NCBI GenBank assembly: GCA_023387235.1
Contig: JAEWIJ010000205.1
Coordinates: 24,546 to 88,545, forward strand
DNA from: Pseudomonadota bacterium
GTDB lineage: Bacteria; Pseudomonadota; Alphaproteobacteria; Rhizobiales; Hyphomicrobiaceae
Direction of reading: 5' to 3'
DNA length: 64,000 nucleotides
The notes under the pieces were generated by a model. The model was not told the origin of the DNA, did no database searches, and was given only the letters and a program-made list of their open reading frames with translations. This document shows, one piece after another, positions 44,332 through 53,737 of the stretch. The position numbers and the translations under genes were made by a program. The stretch's first letter is position 1, and every line of letters begins with the position of its first letter.

Positions 44332-45696
44332 ATGCCATTCCGTACACCAGCGATACTTGTCCGTCGGCTTCCTCCGGTGACAGGCGGATCCCCGAATGCG
44401 TCGGTCAGCCGGGCGCCCGATGTTGACAGGTCCAATGTCTCACACACGGGCAGTCTCGCTCGCAACACCGTGTGGATGGCGATTGCGCTCTTGAGCCAGG
44501 CAGCTGGGCTTGGCCTTACAGTCTTCTTGCTTGGCTGGCTCGCTGGTCCGGAAGCGATTGGAACTTACAGTTTTGCAATGGCGTTGGTGGTTCCCGTCCT
44601 CACAACCTGCAATCTTGGTCTCCGCAGCCAGCTGCTTAGCGACATTGACAGGTCCGTAGGGTATGCCGGCTACCGATTTGTGCGCGACTGCGGAAATCTC
44701 TCTGGCGCGCTAATTATCGTGCTGGTCGTATTTATCTGGAGGATGCCAAGTGAGATTGCTTGGGCTGTTGTTCTTTTGACAATTGCCAGAATTGCTGAGT
44801 TCTACGCGGATTTGTCCTGTGGATACTGGCAGCGCGAGGAAAAGCACTATCTGATTGCGTTGTCGATCATTATACGCACGCTGATGAGCCTGGTCGGAAT
44901 GCTCGCAGCGCTATTGTGGACTGGCACGACGATAGCTGGCCTCGCTGGCATTGCGGCGGGATCGGTGCTGAGCTACATCACGTTCGACCTTCCCGTCGTG
45001 CGCCGACATATGTCCAGGTCTGACCGCACTGTCCGATATCCAGCGTTGCATGATGTCCGCACCGTGCTCTGGAATGGGTTACCGCTTGCAACTAGCGCAT
45101 TCGTGAACGGTGCTAACACGAGCGTGCCGCGTCTAGTGCTCGCGTCTGTGGTTGGGCTGACCGCCTTAGGGAAGCTGGCGGTCTACTTTTATGCCATTCA
45201 AGTTGTGCTTGTTGCAGTGCAAGCTTTGGGTCATGCGTTTGGGCCGCGGATGGCGAAATACTATGCCGCGAAGGACCGTGCGAGTTTTCGACACCTATGG
45301 GCCATTGCCGTCCTGATGGTGGTCGCTGGGACCATGGCGCTCACCATGGCTATGCATTTCTGGGGCGATGCTGTGATCGCGCTGACATTCGGGCCCCAGT
45401 TCTTATTGGACCCAGGGTTTGCTGGCGCGCTTGCGTTGGGGTGCATTCCAATGCTGGTCGCTGGCCTCTTAGGCTTCTTTCTCACCTCCGTACGAGCATT
45501 TTGGGTTCAATTGCCGCTTCAAGCCGTCGTGTTTGCAACTACCTGCGCGATGAGTGCTTGGCTGTTGCCAAGAATGGGGATTTCCGGCGTGCCTTGGGTG
45601 TGGGCTGCATCGGGCTTGGTAGCTGCACTGGGCATGATGGCAGCCATCGATTTTCGAGTACGAAAGCTGCTTCAAGCAAGAGCTGATGTGTCATGA
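44332..45696 (+). CDS. Oligosaccharide flippase (Wzx family)
   Basis: A 454-residue polytopic protein with about 12-14 helices typical of the MOP superfamily polysaccharide biosynthesis group, beginning NTVWMAIALLSQAAGLGLTVFLLGWLAG. It moves the undecaprenyl-linked repeat unit to the periplasmic face. The end overlaps the next glycosyltransferase gene by 4 bases (ATGA), showing operon structure. Confidence 0.88.
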   Translation: MPFRTPAILVRRLPPVTGGSPNASVSRAPDVDRSNVSHTGSLARNTVWMAIALLSQAAGLGLTVFLLGWLAGPEAIGTYSFAMALVVPVLTTCNLGLRSQLLSDIDRSVGYAGYRFVRDCGNLSGALIIVLVVFIWRMPSEIAWAVVLLTIARIAEFYADLSCGYWQREEKHYLIALSIIIRTLMSLVGMLAALLWTGTTIAGLAGIAAGSVLSYITFDLPVVRRHMSRSDRTVRYPALHDVRTVLWNGLPLATSAFVNGANTSVPRLVLASVVGLTALGKLAVYFYAIQVVLVAVQALGHAFGPRMAKYYAAKDRASFRHLWAIAVLMVVAGTMALTMAMHFWGDAVIALTFGPQFLLDPGFAGALALGCIPMLVAGLLGFFLTSVRAFWVQLPLQAVVFATTCAMSAWLLPRMGISGVPWVWAASGLVAALGMMAAIDFRVRKLLQARADVS

Positions 45697-46868
45697 GAGT
45701 GCTGCACGTCATACGGAATTTAGAGTTAAGCGGCGTCCAAAAGTGGGTGTTAAATCTAGTTGAGACACCTCGTCCCACGGGCGTGACGATGGATGTTCTC
45801 GTGCTGCAGGAACCTGTGGACGAAGAGATCGCCGACGCCATCTCGCGCGCGGGCTGTAGGCTGCACACCTTCACCAGATATCACTCGGTAAGAAACTTCA
45901 TATGGTTTGCATGGAGTGCAAAAAGGGCCGGACTTAAGTACGACATACTGCACGCGCACGTCGATTATCTCGGTGGCGTGCTGTTGTGGATTGCCAAAAT
46001 CATGGGAATTCCAGTCCGACTGCAGCATGCGCATATCATACTATCGCATCCGCAGCTGGGCTTAACGCTGTTGAACTGGCGATGGTGGATTCTGGGCTTA
46101 ATTCGCAGTCTGATTGCCACCAGTGCGACAGGCCGACTGGCGGTATCCATATCGGCAGGCCGATCGATTTACGGAGCAGATTGGCCGAAGCGACCGGGTG
46201 ATCAGGTTCTTCATCCGGCAATTCCAGCACCCGAGCTTCTTAGTCGGCGCGATCGCGTCGAACTGAGAAGCAGCATCGGCTTGCCGCAGAGCGCTATTGT
46301 TGTCGGTCACGTCTCCCGGCTCCGCCCGGTAAAGAACCAGCGACTGCTGCTTGAAGTCTTTCGAGCGTATCTCGATGTCGAGCCCAATGCGTGGTTGGTA
46401 GTTGTCGGTGATGGGCCAGATTACGCCAATCTGATAGGGCATTGCCGATCGCTTGGACTAGAGAGCCGCGTGATCTGGCTTGGCCATAGGCACGATGCCA
46501 TGACACTTCTGCAAATCTTCGACGTGTCACTACTCCCGTCAAATTCCGAGTCATTCTCGCTGGTGGCAGCCGAATGCCAAGCGGTGGGCGTACCTATTAT
46601 TACCACGACGGGTACACCTCAAGGCCCGTTCCGAGCTCAAACAAGTTTCTACGCCCGGCTTGAACCAGATGCCGGCCTGAACACTTGGATTGAAACAATT
46701 CGCGCAGCTCTGGCACTTCCCGAGGATCGTCAACGTGCACGGACCTTGTTCGCGGCGAGCGATTTAGAGATCGCCAAAAATCACGCGCAACTCCTGTCAC
46801 TATATGCGCTTTCGCTCGATAGCCTGAGTAGAGACGCGGGAGAGGGTTCTGTAAAGGCCTCAAGATGA
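45693..46868 (+). CDS. Glycosyltransferase family 4
   Basis: A 391-residue GT-B enzyme. It begins MRVLHVIRNLELSGVQKWVL with the Gly-Val-Gln acceptor loop. The donor domain shows VGHVSRLRPVKNQ, VVVGDGPDYANL and an E-x7-E-like SESFSLVAAECQAVG. It resembles the EpsF-type exopolysaccharide transferases. Both ends overlap their neighbours by 4 bases, so it is translationally coupled to the flippase and to the polymerase. Confidence 0.88.
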   Translation: MRVLHVIRNLELSGVQKWVLNLVETPRPTGVTMDVLVLQEPVDEEIADAISRAGCRLHTFTRYHSVRNFIWFAWSAKRAGLKYDILHAHVDYLGGVLLWIAKIMGIPVRLQHAHIILSHPQLGLTLLNWRWWILGLIRSLIATSATGRLAVSISAGRSIYGADWPKRPGDQVLHPAIPAPELLSRRDRVELRSSIGLPQSAIVVGHVSRLRPVKNQRLLLEVFRAYLDVEPNAWLVVVGDGPDYANLIGHCRSLGLESRVIWLGHRHDAMTLLQIFDVSLLPSNSESFSLVAAECQAVGVPIITTTGTPQGPFRAQTSFYARLEPDAGLNTWIETIRAALALPEDRQRARTLFAASDLEIAKNHAQLLSLYALSLDSLSRDAGEGSVKASR

Positions 46869-48163
46869 CACGCGTTGTGGCTCTTTGCTTTTTGATTTTT
46901 GTCTGCCTGGCGTTTGTTGGGACGAGTCCGCTGTTGGAGCTATCAGATCCCACGTTAGAGGAGTCCGGGACGGGAGACATTATTCGGCAGGTTGCGTTTT
47001 TGTGTCTGACGTCCATCGTGACTATACCGCTGCTATTTAAAGGATCTCTGCGTCTATACGAGATGTTCACGCCGTCAATCCTGCTTGTGCTCACGTGGTG
47101 CCTCATATCGATTGCTTGGTCCCCGGTGCCGGATATTGCCTTGAGACGGTTCGTACTCACGGCGGTGGCAATATTGTGCATGTTTGGCGCTACGGTTTGG
47201 CTCGGGCACAGGGCGCTCAAGCTCTTCGCTATGGCCCTGTTGGCGCTTGTCCTGCTCAGTATAGTGGCGGGTGCCCTGATACCAGGTGCGCGCCATCAGG
47301 CCTGGGTCGGGCAGGATCCCGGCCTGATCGGCGCATGGAGAGGATTGTTTCCGCATAAGAACACAGCAGGCCCATGCTCGGCCTTACTCGTTATCTTGAG
47401 CGTGTTTATGATTGTCATCGAGAGGAGGAAGATTTGGTTCTTGGGTGTCTTTGCGGGCCTGTGTTTGCTTTACGCCTCGGGATCGAAAACGGCTCTTGGG
47501 CTTCTAGTTCCGGCACTGGTGGTGGGATTGTTGTTTCCATACTTTCTGCGATACAGGAACGGCCGCCGAATTTATATTGGGTTCTGCCTGTCTGTTTTGT
47601 GGGGCGTCTTGTTGGCGGGAGTCGCGTTTCAGGATCAATTGGCAGGCCTCTTGGTTGATCCTGATGCGTTCACTGGCCGCACGCAAATCTGGAACGTGCT
47701 GATGGAAGCGGTAGCGGATCGGCCTTGGATCGGGTTTGGCTTTGGGAGTTTATTCTTGGTTAGTACTGAAACGCCGTTGCTGGATTATGCATCCGGTTGG
47801 GTATTGCTGGTCGTGCATGGTCACAATGGATATCTCGATGTTCTAGCGGCAACCGGGATCGTGGGCTTGGTGTTGACGCTATTTGCATTCGTGGTGCAGC
47901 CGCTGTACAGGCTGATCGTGACAGAGGCCTTTGACCCAAGATGGGTGGGACTTCTGATGTCTTTAGCAGCTTATGTGCTGCTTCATAACATGACGGAAAC
48001 CGCACTGCTCGACCGCGCCCAGCCTCTGTGGCTTGCTTTGCTTCTTGTAGTCGCCGCGACACGGGATATGGAGCGCGAATTTGCAGCGGTCCATCTCAGG
48101 TCAGGCGCTCCGCCCGACAGGCGGCTGTCTCAACGCGCATCAACGCGCAGCTGCTCGCTGTAA
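46865..48163 (+). CDS. O-antigen/exopolysaccharide polymerase (ExoQ/Wzy-like)
   Basis: A 432-residue membrane protein with about 10 helices. Motifs shared with ExoQ-like polymerases are GLFPHKNTAGPCSALL, FTGRTQIWNVLMEAV, GFGFGSLF and VHGHNGYLDVLAATGIVGL. It most likely polymerises repeat units in the periplasmic leaflet. The presence of a second Wzy_C-type protein at 36.8 kb raises the question of which is polymerase and which is ligase-like. Confidence 0.86.
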   Translation: MTRVVALCFLIFVCLAFVGTSPLLELSDPTLEESGTGDIIRQVAFLCLTSIVTIPLLFKGSLRLYEMFTPSILLVLTWCLISIAWSPVPDIALRRFVLTAVAILCMFGATVWLGHRALKLFAMALLALVLLSIVAGALIPGARHQAWVGQDPGLIGAWRGLFPHKNTAGPCSALLVILSVFMIVIERRKIWFLGVFAGLCLLYASGSKTALGLLVPALVVGLLFPYFLRYRNGRRIYIGFCLSVLWGVLLAGVAFQDQLAGLLVDPDAFTGRTQIWNVLMEAVADRPWIGFGFGSLFLVSTETPLLDYASGWVLLVVHGHNGYLDVLAATGIVGLVLTLFAFVVQPLYRLIVTEAFDPRWVGLLMSLAAYVLLHNMTETALLDRAQPLWLALLLVVAATRDMEREFAAVHLRSGAPPDRRLSQRASTRSCSL

Positions 48164-48218
48164 TGTTCAATTCCATCTCTAGCTCCCTTTCCTAGGTAAG
48201 ATCGAGACCGAACTGGTC

Positions 48219-49298
48219 ATGCATGTGCTTATATTGGGCGGAAGTTCAGATCATCGCGGTGGTGTCGAGATATTCTGCGAACGTGCGATTCAGGCACTAG
48301 GCCAACGAGGCCACGATCAGATTGCCTATATGCCCACGAATACCGCGTACCTGACCCTGAATAAGATGCCACGGCTGCTCACGGGTTTACTCAGGCTCGT
48401 ACGATATTCACGGCTGAAGCCCGATATAATCTGGCTTCAGTACGTGACCTTGCCAGATTTGATCTATCTCGCGGCGGCGAGGGCAATTGGGTTACGTGTA
48501 CTGGTCACTCCGCACCTCGGCGTCAACTGGCGTTCTCAACGTGGACTCCTTCGCAGGATCAGCACTGTTATTCTTAAATGTGCTAACCGGTTAGCTTTGA
48601 TCTCTAAGTCTCAGGAGGAGGAACTGATGCTTCCCGGTGCCGTGCCGCGGTCTTATATCCGAACGTTCCTGTCTCCCGGCTATCTCAATCTCGATGCTTG
48701 CGCACCAACTCGGCTGTCTAAGGAGATACGCCTTATTCATGCCAGCCGTCTTTCTGAGGCTAAAGGCACGTTCGACTATATCGACATGTGCTCGCGATTG
48801 CGGGATGCGGGGGTATCGTTTCATGCGCGTATCGCGGGTGCTGGAGATGCGCAGATCATGGCGCAGTTGGCCACCCGGATTGAGCAAGCTGATCTCGGGT
48901 CAAGGGTCGAGCTCCTCGGGCGACTGGAGGAGGGCGAGCTGATAGATGCCCTAAGGAACTCCGATGTTCTGGTGCATCTGTCGCGGATTGACTCCTACCC
49001 CCTCATCGTACTCGAGAGCATTGCTTGTTCGGTATTTCCGGTTTGTCTAGATCTGGCCGGCGCAAGAAATATGATTGATACGTACGATGGCCATCTAGTT
49101 CACGGCGCGCAGGCGGTTGAGCAAGTTGTTACATTTCTCAGGAGTATAGATCACATCGACCTCGGAGATCGCGCGAATTTGGCGGCTCGCCAAGTCATTG
49201 TGGACTATTCGTGGCCTGTTTGCCTGGATGCCCTGGATGATGCGCTAAACATGACGGTTGCAAGAAGAGCTGTAAGCGCTGTGCCATCCCCAGGCTGA
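48219..49298 (+). CDS. Glycosyltransferase (GT4-like)
   Basis: A 359-residue GT-B enzyme. Acceptor domain: MHVLILGGSSDHRGGVEIF. Donor domain: LIHASRLSEAKGTFDYIDM, the ARIAGAGDAQIMAQL strand, and SRIDSYPLIVLESIACSVFPVCLDLAGA with the E-x7-E-like motif. It is the last plus-strand gene of the polysaccharide block, 55 bases after the polymerase gene. Substrate unknown. Confidence 0.87.
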   Translation: MHVLILGGSSDHRGGVEIFCERAIQALGQRGHDQIAYMPTNTAYLTLNKMPRLLTGLLRLVRYSRLKPDIIWLQYVTLPDLIYLAAARAIGLRVLVTPHLGVNWRSQRGLLRRISTVILKCANRLALISKSQEEELMLPGAVPRSYIRTFLSPGYLNLDACAPTRLSKEIRLIHASRLSEAKGTFDYIDMCSRLRDAGVSFHARIAGAGDAQIMAQLATRIEQADLGSRVELLGRLEEGELIDALRNSDVLVHLSRIDSYPLIVLESIACSVFPVCLDLAGARNMIDTYDGHLVHGAQAVEQVVTFLRSIDHIDLGDRANLAARQVIVDYSWPVCLDALDDALNMTVARRAVSAVPSPG

Positions 49299-49417
49299 CG
49301 GGTCAGGCTGCGGCTGTAGCTTTCGCATATGCCCAAGGCGTCAACACCGCTCCCATGCCGCGTCAGCCGGGAGTCCCGGCCGACAGCATCGGCTGAGAGT
49401 GCATTGTTGGCCGGCTA

Positions 49418-49987
49418 TCATCGCGTTTGGCGCGCACTGGTCGCGCGCCTTGACGGGTTCGACGCCGGGCGGCACGCACGATCGCCGTAGTAGCGGCGCA
49501 TATCATCCGCGCTCAGTCGGATGAGGCTGCTTGACCGGAGGAGGGGAGTTAGCCGCCCCTGGAGGTTCGGACGCACACTCTGCAGCCAGTAGGTCGTGGC
49601 CGCATTCATCCGTCGGCCGGTGCCCGGGTCATGTGCGGCATGGAAACCGAAAGAGGCACGCGGCGTGAAGCAGGCATTGCCGTTGCGCACGAAGGACCAC
49701 GCGCACGCGGAATTGCACACGCCATCGATCACGACATTGCGGACGCGCGCAAGGGCCATGGCGGAAGCACCTGTGCCACCCGGGGAGTACCGAATGGTGA
49801 CGCCCTCGTTCCTCGCGGCTGCCTTCCGGAATGCTGCGTAGTTTAGCTCGCCGGAGTAGCTTACGCGCCGCACGCCTGCTGCATTCGATGTGGCTAGCGG
49901 TAGCGTAGTGAGCACGAGCGTAGCTGCAATCAATAGGAGGTAGCCCCCGCGTTGGCAGGCCCCGAACTCTACGCCAGAATGAAACAT
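49418..49987 (-). CDS. Secreted protein with ClpP/crotonase-like features
   Basis: A 189-residue exported protein. A signal peptide (YLLLIAATLVLTTLPLATSNA) is followed by SYSGELNYAAF, the VVIDGVCNSACAWSF segment with two cysteines, FTPRASFGFHAAHDPGTGR and RRYYGDRAC. Similar secreted proteins with a G.C.SAC core are common in rhizobia and are predicted to have a ClpP-like fold. The Ser/His pair may be catalytic, but no substrate is known. It lies opposite the polysaccharide genes. Confidence 0.65.
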   Translation of the reverse strand: MFHSGVEFGACQRGGYLLLIAATLVLTTLPLATSNAAGVRRVSYSGELNYAAFRKAAARNEGVTIRYSPGGTGASAMALARVRNVVIDGVCNSACAWSFVRNGNACFTPRASFGFHAAHDPGTGRRMNAATTYWLQSVRPNLQGRLTPLLRSSSLIRLSADDMRRYYGDRACRPASNPSRRATSARQTR

Positions 49988-50198
49988 GACCGTGCCGCCC
50001 CTCTAGGCGGCGCGCTACTGGTTGCGCCGCTTTCCATTGCGGCGAAGGTAGTGTTAGGAGCCGGAAATCAGATTAATTTTGCAGTTCTCAAATCTCAGAG
50101 GCGGCCTGTTCGCAGAATTATGATTAATGAATCCCTTCTATGGGCCGCAGAAATCTGCAACCTAGATCGATTGGGCGATCTCATACTGTAGCAGTTTG

Positions 50199-50969
50199 CT
50201 AGGCAGGTCCGACGCTGATGAAGCGCCGATTGTCTTCTTCGATTGCGAGGGCAGTCAAGCGCCCCGTGGCGTACGCGCCGGTGTCGATGTTGATGCGATT
50301 GTGGTGGACCTCCGGTTCCTCGGTGGCGGCATGACCGTGTACGATGATCTGGCCGTGATCGGCCGTACTCGACAGGAACTCATGCCGAATCCACATGAGG
50401 CTGTAGGGATCTTGTCGATCGATGGGAGTTCCCGGTCGGATCCCGGCATGACAGAAGTAGTAGCCGCCGGAGGAGTAGCCGGTCTTAAGCTCTGTCAGAA
50501 ACCGCGCATGCTTTTCGGACAGGCAGCCGGTGAACTCCGCGGCCAGGGCATTGTAGCCGCCCTGCTTCATAAGCGCGTTGACGTCCATACGATAGGAGAG
50601 AAGGGTCTCGAAGCCCCCGAAGTGGCACCACTCGGATTCATTCTCCGGATCATTGACGAACCTCAGAAGCATGTCCTCGTGATTGCCTTTGAGGAAGACG
50701 CGTTCGACATCTGCCGGAGCCGGGCCGGTCAATTGGTCGAGCACCCCCTTCGAGTCGGGGCCGCGATCGACGTAATCACCCAGATATATCCATAGAACGT
50801 CCGGCGGTGAGCCGCGCGCAAGGTCATCGATCAGCTTCAGATGCAATTGCTCGAGAAGAGTCGCGCAGCCATGGATGTCCCCGATGGCGTAGATGCGCAA
50901 TCCGGGTCGCAGGGCCGCCTTGCCGGGACGCCCGGTGCGCGAAGCCTTTCGAAATGGATTCCAGATCAT
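50199..50969 (-). CDS. Metallophosphoesterase, PPP-type serine/threonine phosphatase
   Basis: A 256-residue cytosolic phosphatase with all PPP signatures: GDIHGC near residue 30, GDYVDRGPDS, GNHEDM, and histidines in YYFCHAGIRPG and IIVHGHAA that complete the two-metal site. The family includes PrpA/PphA-like phosphatases and symmetrical Ap4A hydrolases. It is a plausible partner of phosphorylation in exopolysaccharide regulation, but low-molecular-weight tyrosine phosphatases normally do that job, so this is speculation. Confidence 0.9.
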   Translation of the reverse strand: MIWNPFRKASRTGRPGKAALRPGLRIYAIGDIHGCATLLEQLHLKLIDDLARGSPPDVLWIYLGDYVDRGPDSKGVLDQLTGPAPADVERVFLKGNHEDMLLRFVNDPENESEWCHFGGFETLLSYRMDVNALMKQGGYNALAAEFTGCLSEKHARFLTELKTGYSSGGYYFCHAGIRPGTPIDRQDPYSLMWIRHEFLSSTADHGQIIVHGHAATEEPEVHHNRINIDTGAYATGRLTALAIEEDNRRFISVGPA

Positions 50970-51070
50970 TACTCGCTCACGGCAGCCCGGAGGCTTGGAT
51001 GACGCCTACGGCAATCTCGATTGCGCGGCTCAATTTCTGTTCGTACCAAACGTGGCGCCGCCCGGCCAGC

Positions 51071-51148
51071 TAGGATGGCCGCCTCGCGAATGCTGGTATC
51101 GGGTTGCACCGTCGCAACGTCCCTGGTCATGATGTCTTTGGCTTGCAT
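51071..51148 (-). pseudogene. Truncated CBS-domain gene (first 26 codons)
   Basis: Begins MQAKDIMTRDVATVQPDTSI then REAAIL, the exact start of a CBS-pair protein, with GGAGG about 8 bases before the ATG. After residue 26 the expected CBS continuation is lost and the frame reads unrelated Arg-rich sequence to a stop at 50969-50971. Only the 5' end of the gene remains. Confidence 0.65.
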
Positions 51149-51414
51149 GGGATTGCCTCCGATCACTGCTGAAAACTCCATTTGAGCGCATCGGGCCAGT
51201 TCGGAACTTGATGCCGGTCAATGAATGCGCTCTGTGGTGATGAGACAGCGAACGCTTCGTGTGCCTCGTCGAGCCCTCATGATCAGCCTTCGATATATGG
51301 GCATCGCGCCCCTCGGCTACCTGTGATCACGGTGAGGCGGCGTTGTCGGACGCTGTGCAGCGGCTCGCGAAGGCTGTCGAGTTGGAGGCGCGAGAGCCCG
51401 CAAGCACGATGCTG

Positions 51415-51843
51415 CTACTCGGGGATGTCAGCAGCGCCCCTCCCTTGGACACGCTCAACTAGATGGGGGCCTTGCGCGGCGGATAGCTTGCTGGCCTCTG
51501 ATTGCGGACCTTGAAGCCTGGGTGGGCAACGCGCATTCAGCGCTTTGCGGAGATCTGCTCGGCGACGAGGAGGGGTATCCACGGCACGCACAAAACGGCC
51601 GGCATTGTAGTGGCTGGCGCATTTTGCGGCTTTCGCAAAGTGGACTGTCATTGTCGACGGCAAGGGGCCGAGCGCGGCTTCGAGGTGGACGAAGACGTGC
51701 TGCAGCGTGCGCTGAAACTCGCGGTCTCGCTGCGGAGCGGTCAAATTGACCCTGGCAAAAGTGGCGAGCATCAGCTCGAGGCGGTCGCGGAGTTTGGCTG
51801 TGACGGTGTGGATATCCGCAGTGGGGCGTGAAATTGCGGCCAT
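51415..51843 (-). CDS. Hypothetical protein
   Basis: A 142-residue frame with no recognised family. The first 90 residues look like a plausible soluble helical protein (KLRDRLELMLATFARVNL...LQHVFVHLEAALG); the C-terminal 50 are Arg/Pro-rich and may be a frameshifted tail. It begins 4 bases after the preceding minus-strand frame. It sits in a stretch of mobile-element debris, so it may be decayed. Confidence 0.35.
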   Translation of the reverse strand: MAAISRPTADIHTVTAKLRDRLELMLATFARVNLTAPQRDREFQRTLQHVFVHLEAALGPLPSTMTVHFAKAAKCASHYNAGRFVRAVDTPPRRRADLRKALNARCPPRLQGPQSEASKLSAAQGPHLVERVQGRGAADIPE

Positions 51844-51847
51844 GCGC

Positions 51848-52003
51848 TCAATTGAGCGTATGCTTTTTCGGTGCTTCGGCCGCAGCCATGTCGATCTGCT
51901 TTAGGATTAGGTTGTGGAGTTGGTCTTCGGGGCGCTGGTTGGGATCCGGTGGGAGCTGGCGCGCAGCCATGTCGAGCAGGCGCCGAAACACACTCTCAGC
52001 CAT
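51848..52003 (-). CDS. Hypothetical small protein (51 aa)
   Basis: The ATG at 52003 is preceded by GGAGGAAGG, a strong ribosome binding site; a TTG at 52036 is the longer alternative. The product is helical and acidic/basic mixed (ESVFRRLLDMAARQLPPD, HNLILKQIDMAAAEA) with no membrane segment. It lies between the ParB-like remnant and another hypothetical frame, all on the minus strand. Confidence 0.4.
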   Translation of the reverse strand: MAESVFRRLLDMAARQLPPDPNQRPEDQLHNLILKQIDMAAAEAPKKHTLN

Positions 52004-52084
52004 ATGCTCGCCTTCCTCCGGCGTCAGGTCGGCCAACGCGTCTCGAAACGCGTGGTAGGGATCGTTGCTAATGCGCGAATGATA

Positions 52085-52390
52085 TCACATGGTTTGGCGG
52101 TTGCTGTCCGGCTTGAGCGGCGATGGCAGCCAACCCTTGTTCTTGAAGGCCTCAGCCGTGGCTCGCGCGGCGTCATCGCGCTTCATTTTGGGGAGCCGCT
52201 CGGCAAGGGTTTCATTGCCGCTGTCCACGAGGTCCTGCGCCATCTGGCTCTTATTGAGCCGGGAAAGAAAACCCGGTGCCGTCGGTTCCCAATAGTGCGC
52301 CATGTCAAAGGCAGGATTGAGCTTGGTGCCGAGATCAACGGCGGCCATGCGGTGATCGCGTTCGAAGCTGCTGCGGGCGGGGGCAGCCTC
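52085..52390 (-). pseudogene. ParB-like partition protein, C-terminal remnant
   Basis: Minus-strand frame reading FERDHRMAAVDLGTKLNPAF, then DMAHYWEPTAPGFLSRLNKS, MAQDLVDSGNETLAERLPKM and FKNKGWLPSPLK. This is the C-terminal region seen in plasmid-type ParB/Srx proteins of rhizobia (a Y/W-x-PT start and a GWLP end). The nuclease/HTH domains are missing, and the frame is cut where the CHAT remnant begins on the other strand. Confidence 0.6.
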
Positions 52391-52407
52391 CAGGGTGAGC
52401 GCGTGCG

Positions 52408-53483
52408 CACGCCCTTTACCTAGCCCTCTTCGGCAACGCCGCCGATCTAGTCGATGGCAAACACCTCATTCTCGTGCCCTCCGGCCCCCTCACCAAGCTC
52501 CCGTTCCATGTGCTCATTGCCGAGTCGCCGCGTTCGAACCCCCTCAGCGTCCTGCGCGGCCACAACACCGAATTCGGCTGGCTCGTCAGGAAGCACGCGA
52601 TAACTGTCCTGCCAGCGGTTTCCTCCCTAAAGGCCTTGCGGCGTGTCGGGCGCGCGCCAGCAACGCGCAGTTGCCGATGGTCGGCTTCGGCAATCCCTTG
52701 CTGGATGAATCCGACAACAGGTCCTCCGAACTTGCAAGGCAAGCACGGGCGATAGACCGCTGCGCCGCTGACCGTTTGCCTCGTTTTGCCTCTGCGATGG
52801 CCTTACGCGGCACTGCGGGGTCCGTCGCCATGCGAGGCGGCCTCGCCGATGCTGCCGTTCTGAGCGCGCAGCTTCCCCTGCCCGAGACCGCTGACGAACT
52901 TTGTGCGGTCGCCCGAGCGGTAGGTGCGGCTCCTGACCATATCTTCCTCGGTACGCGCGCGACGGAAACTGAAGTGAAATCACTCAGCGAGCGCGGAACG
53001 CTCGCGCAATACCGCATTGTCCACTTCGCAACCCATGGCGTCTTGCCTGGCCAGCTCGCCAATGCCGCTGAACCCGGCCTGATCCTCACGCCTCCAGACA
53101 AACCCTCAGAACTCGACGACGGCTACTTGACCGCGTCCGAGATAGCCGAGCTGAAGCTGGATGCAGACTGGGTCATTCTCTCGGCCTGTAATACTGCGGC
53201 GGGAACCGCCGGTGACACGGAAGCGCTGTCCGGCCTCGCCCGCGCGTTCTTCTATGCTCAAGCGCGGGCGCTGCTGGTATCTCATTGGGAAGTTGACAGC
53301 CTCGCCAGCGAGAAGCTCATCACAACGGCTGTTCGCGAGCTCGCCGCCAATCGCGAGATCGGGCGTTCGGAAGCACTGAGGCATGCCATGAGTGCTCTCA
53401 TCGAGAGCGCCTCCCCGCACGATGCGCATCCCGCGACCTGGGGACCTTTTGTCGTGGTGGGTGAAGGAGCACCGAGCAAATAG
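52408..53483 (+). pseudogene. CHAT-domain protease remnant (C-terminal part of a TPR-CHAT type gene)
   Basis: CHAT (caspase HetF-associated) domain in two frames. Frame one gives ALFGNAADLVDGKHLILVPS then PLTKLPFHVLIAE up to LPAVSSLKALRRV; near 52655 a net one-base loss moves coding to the frame with NAQLPMVGFGNPLLDESDN and onward. The catalytic His is in IVHFATHGVLPG and the Cys in WVILSACNTAAGT, both present, and the C-terminus WGPFVVVGEG is complete. The 5' end lacks a start and TPRs. The frameshift makes a full protein unlikely; the TPR remnant at 30.6-31.6 kb could be its lost N-terminal part. Confidence 0.8.
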
Positions 53484-53737
53484 TCCTTATTGGGCTACGG
53501 GTAACAAGCCCGTCCATTTGGCTTGGCTTCGTACGCAAAGTGACCGGGATCACACGGATAGCTATCGAGTACGAGGCCATCTAACTGGCTGTACTTCGAG
53601 CCTTCCCTAACTCGCACTATCCTCGGCGCTGTCGCCACATCCACGCCGAGCATTGACGACGCTGGGGCGTCGCCCCTTGACACTTACCCGTCCCCACCCC
53701 ACATCGTTTCGACATAATCATTGTCTAAAGAATAGCC

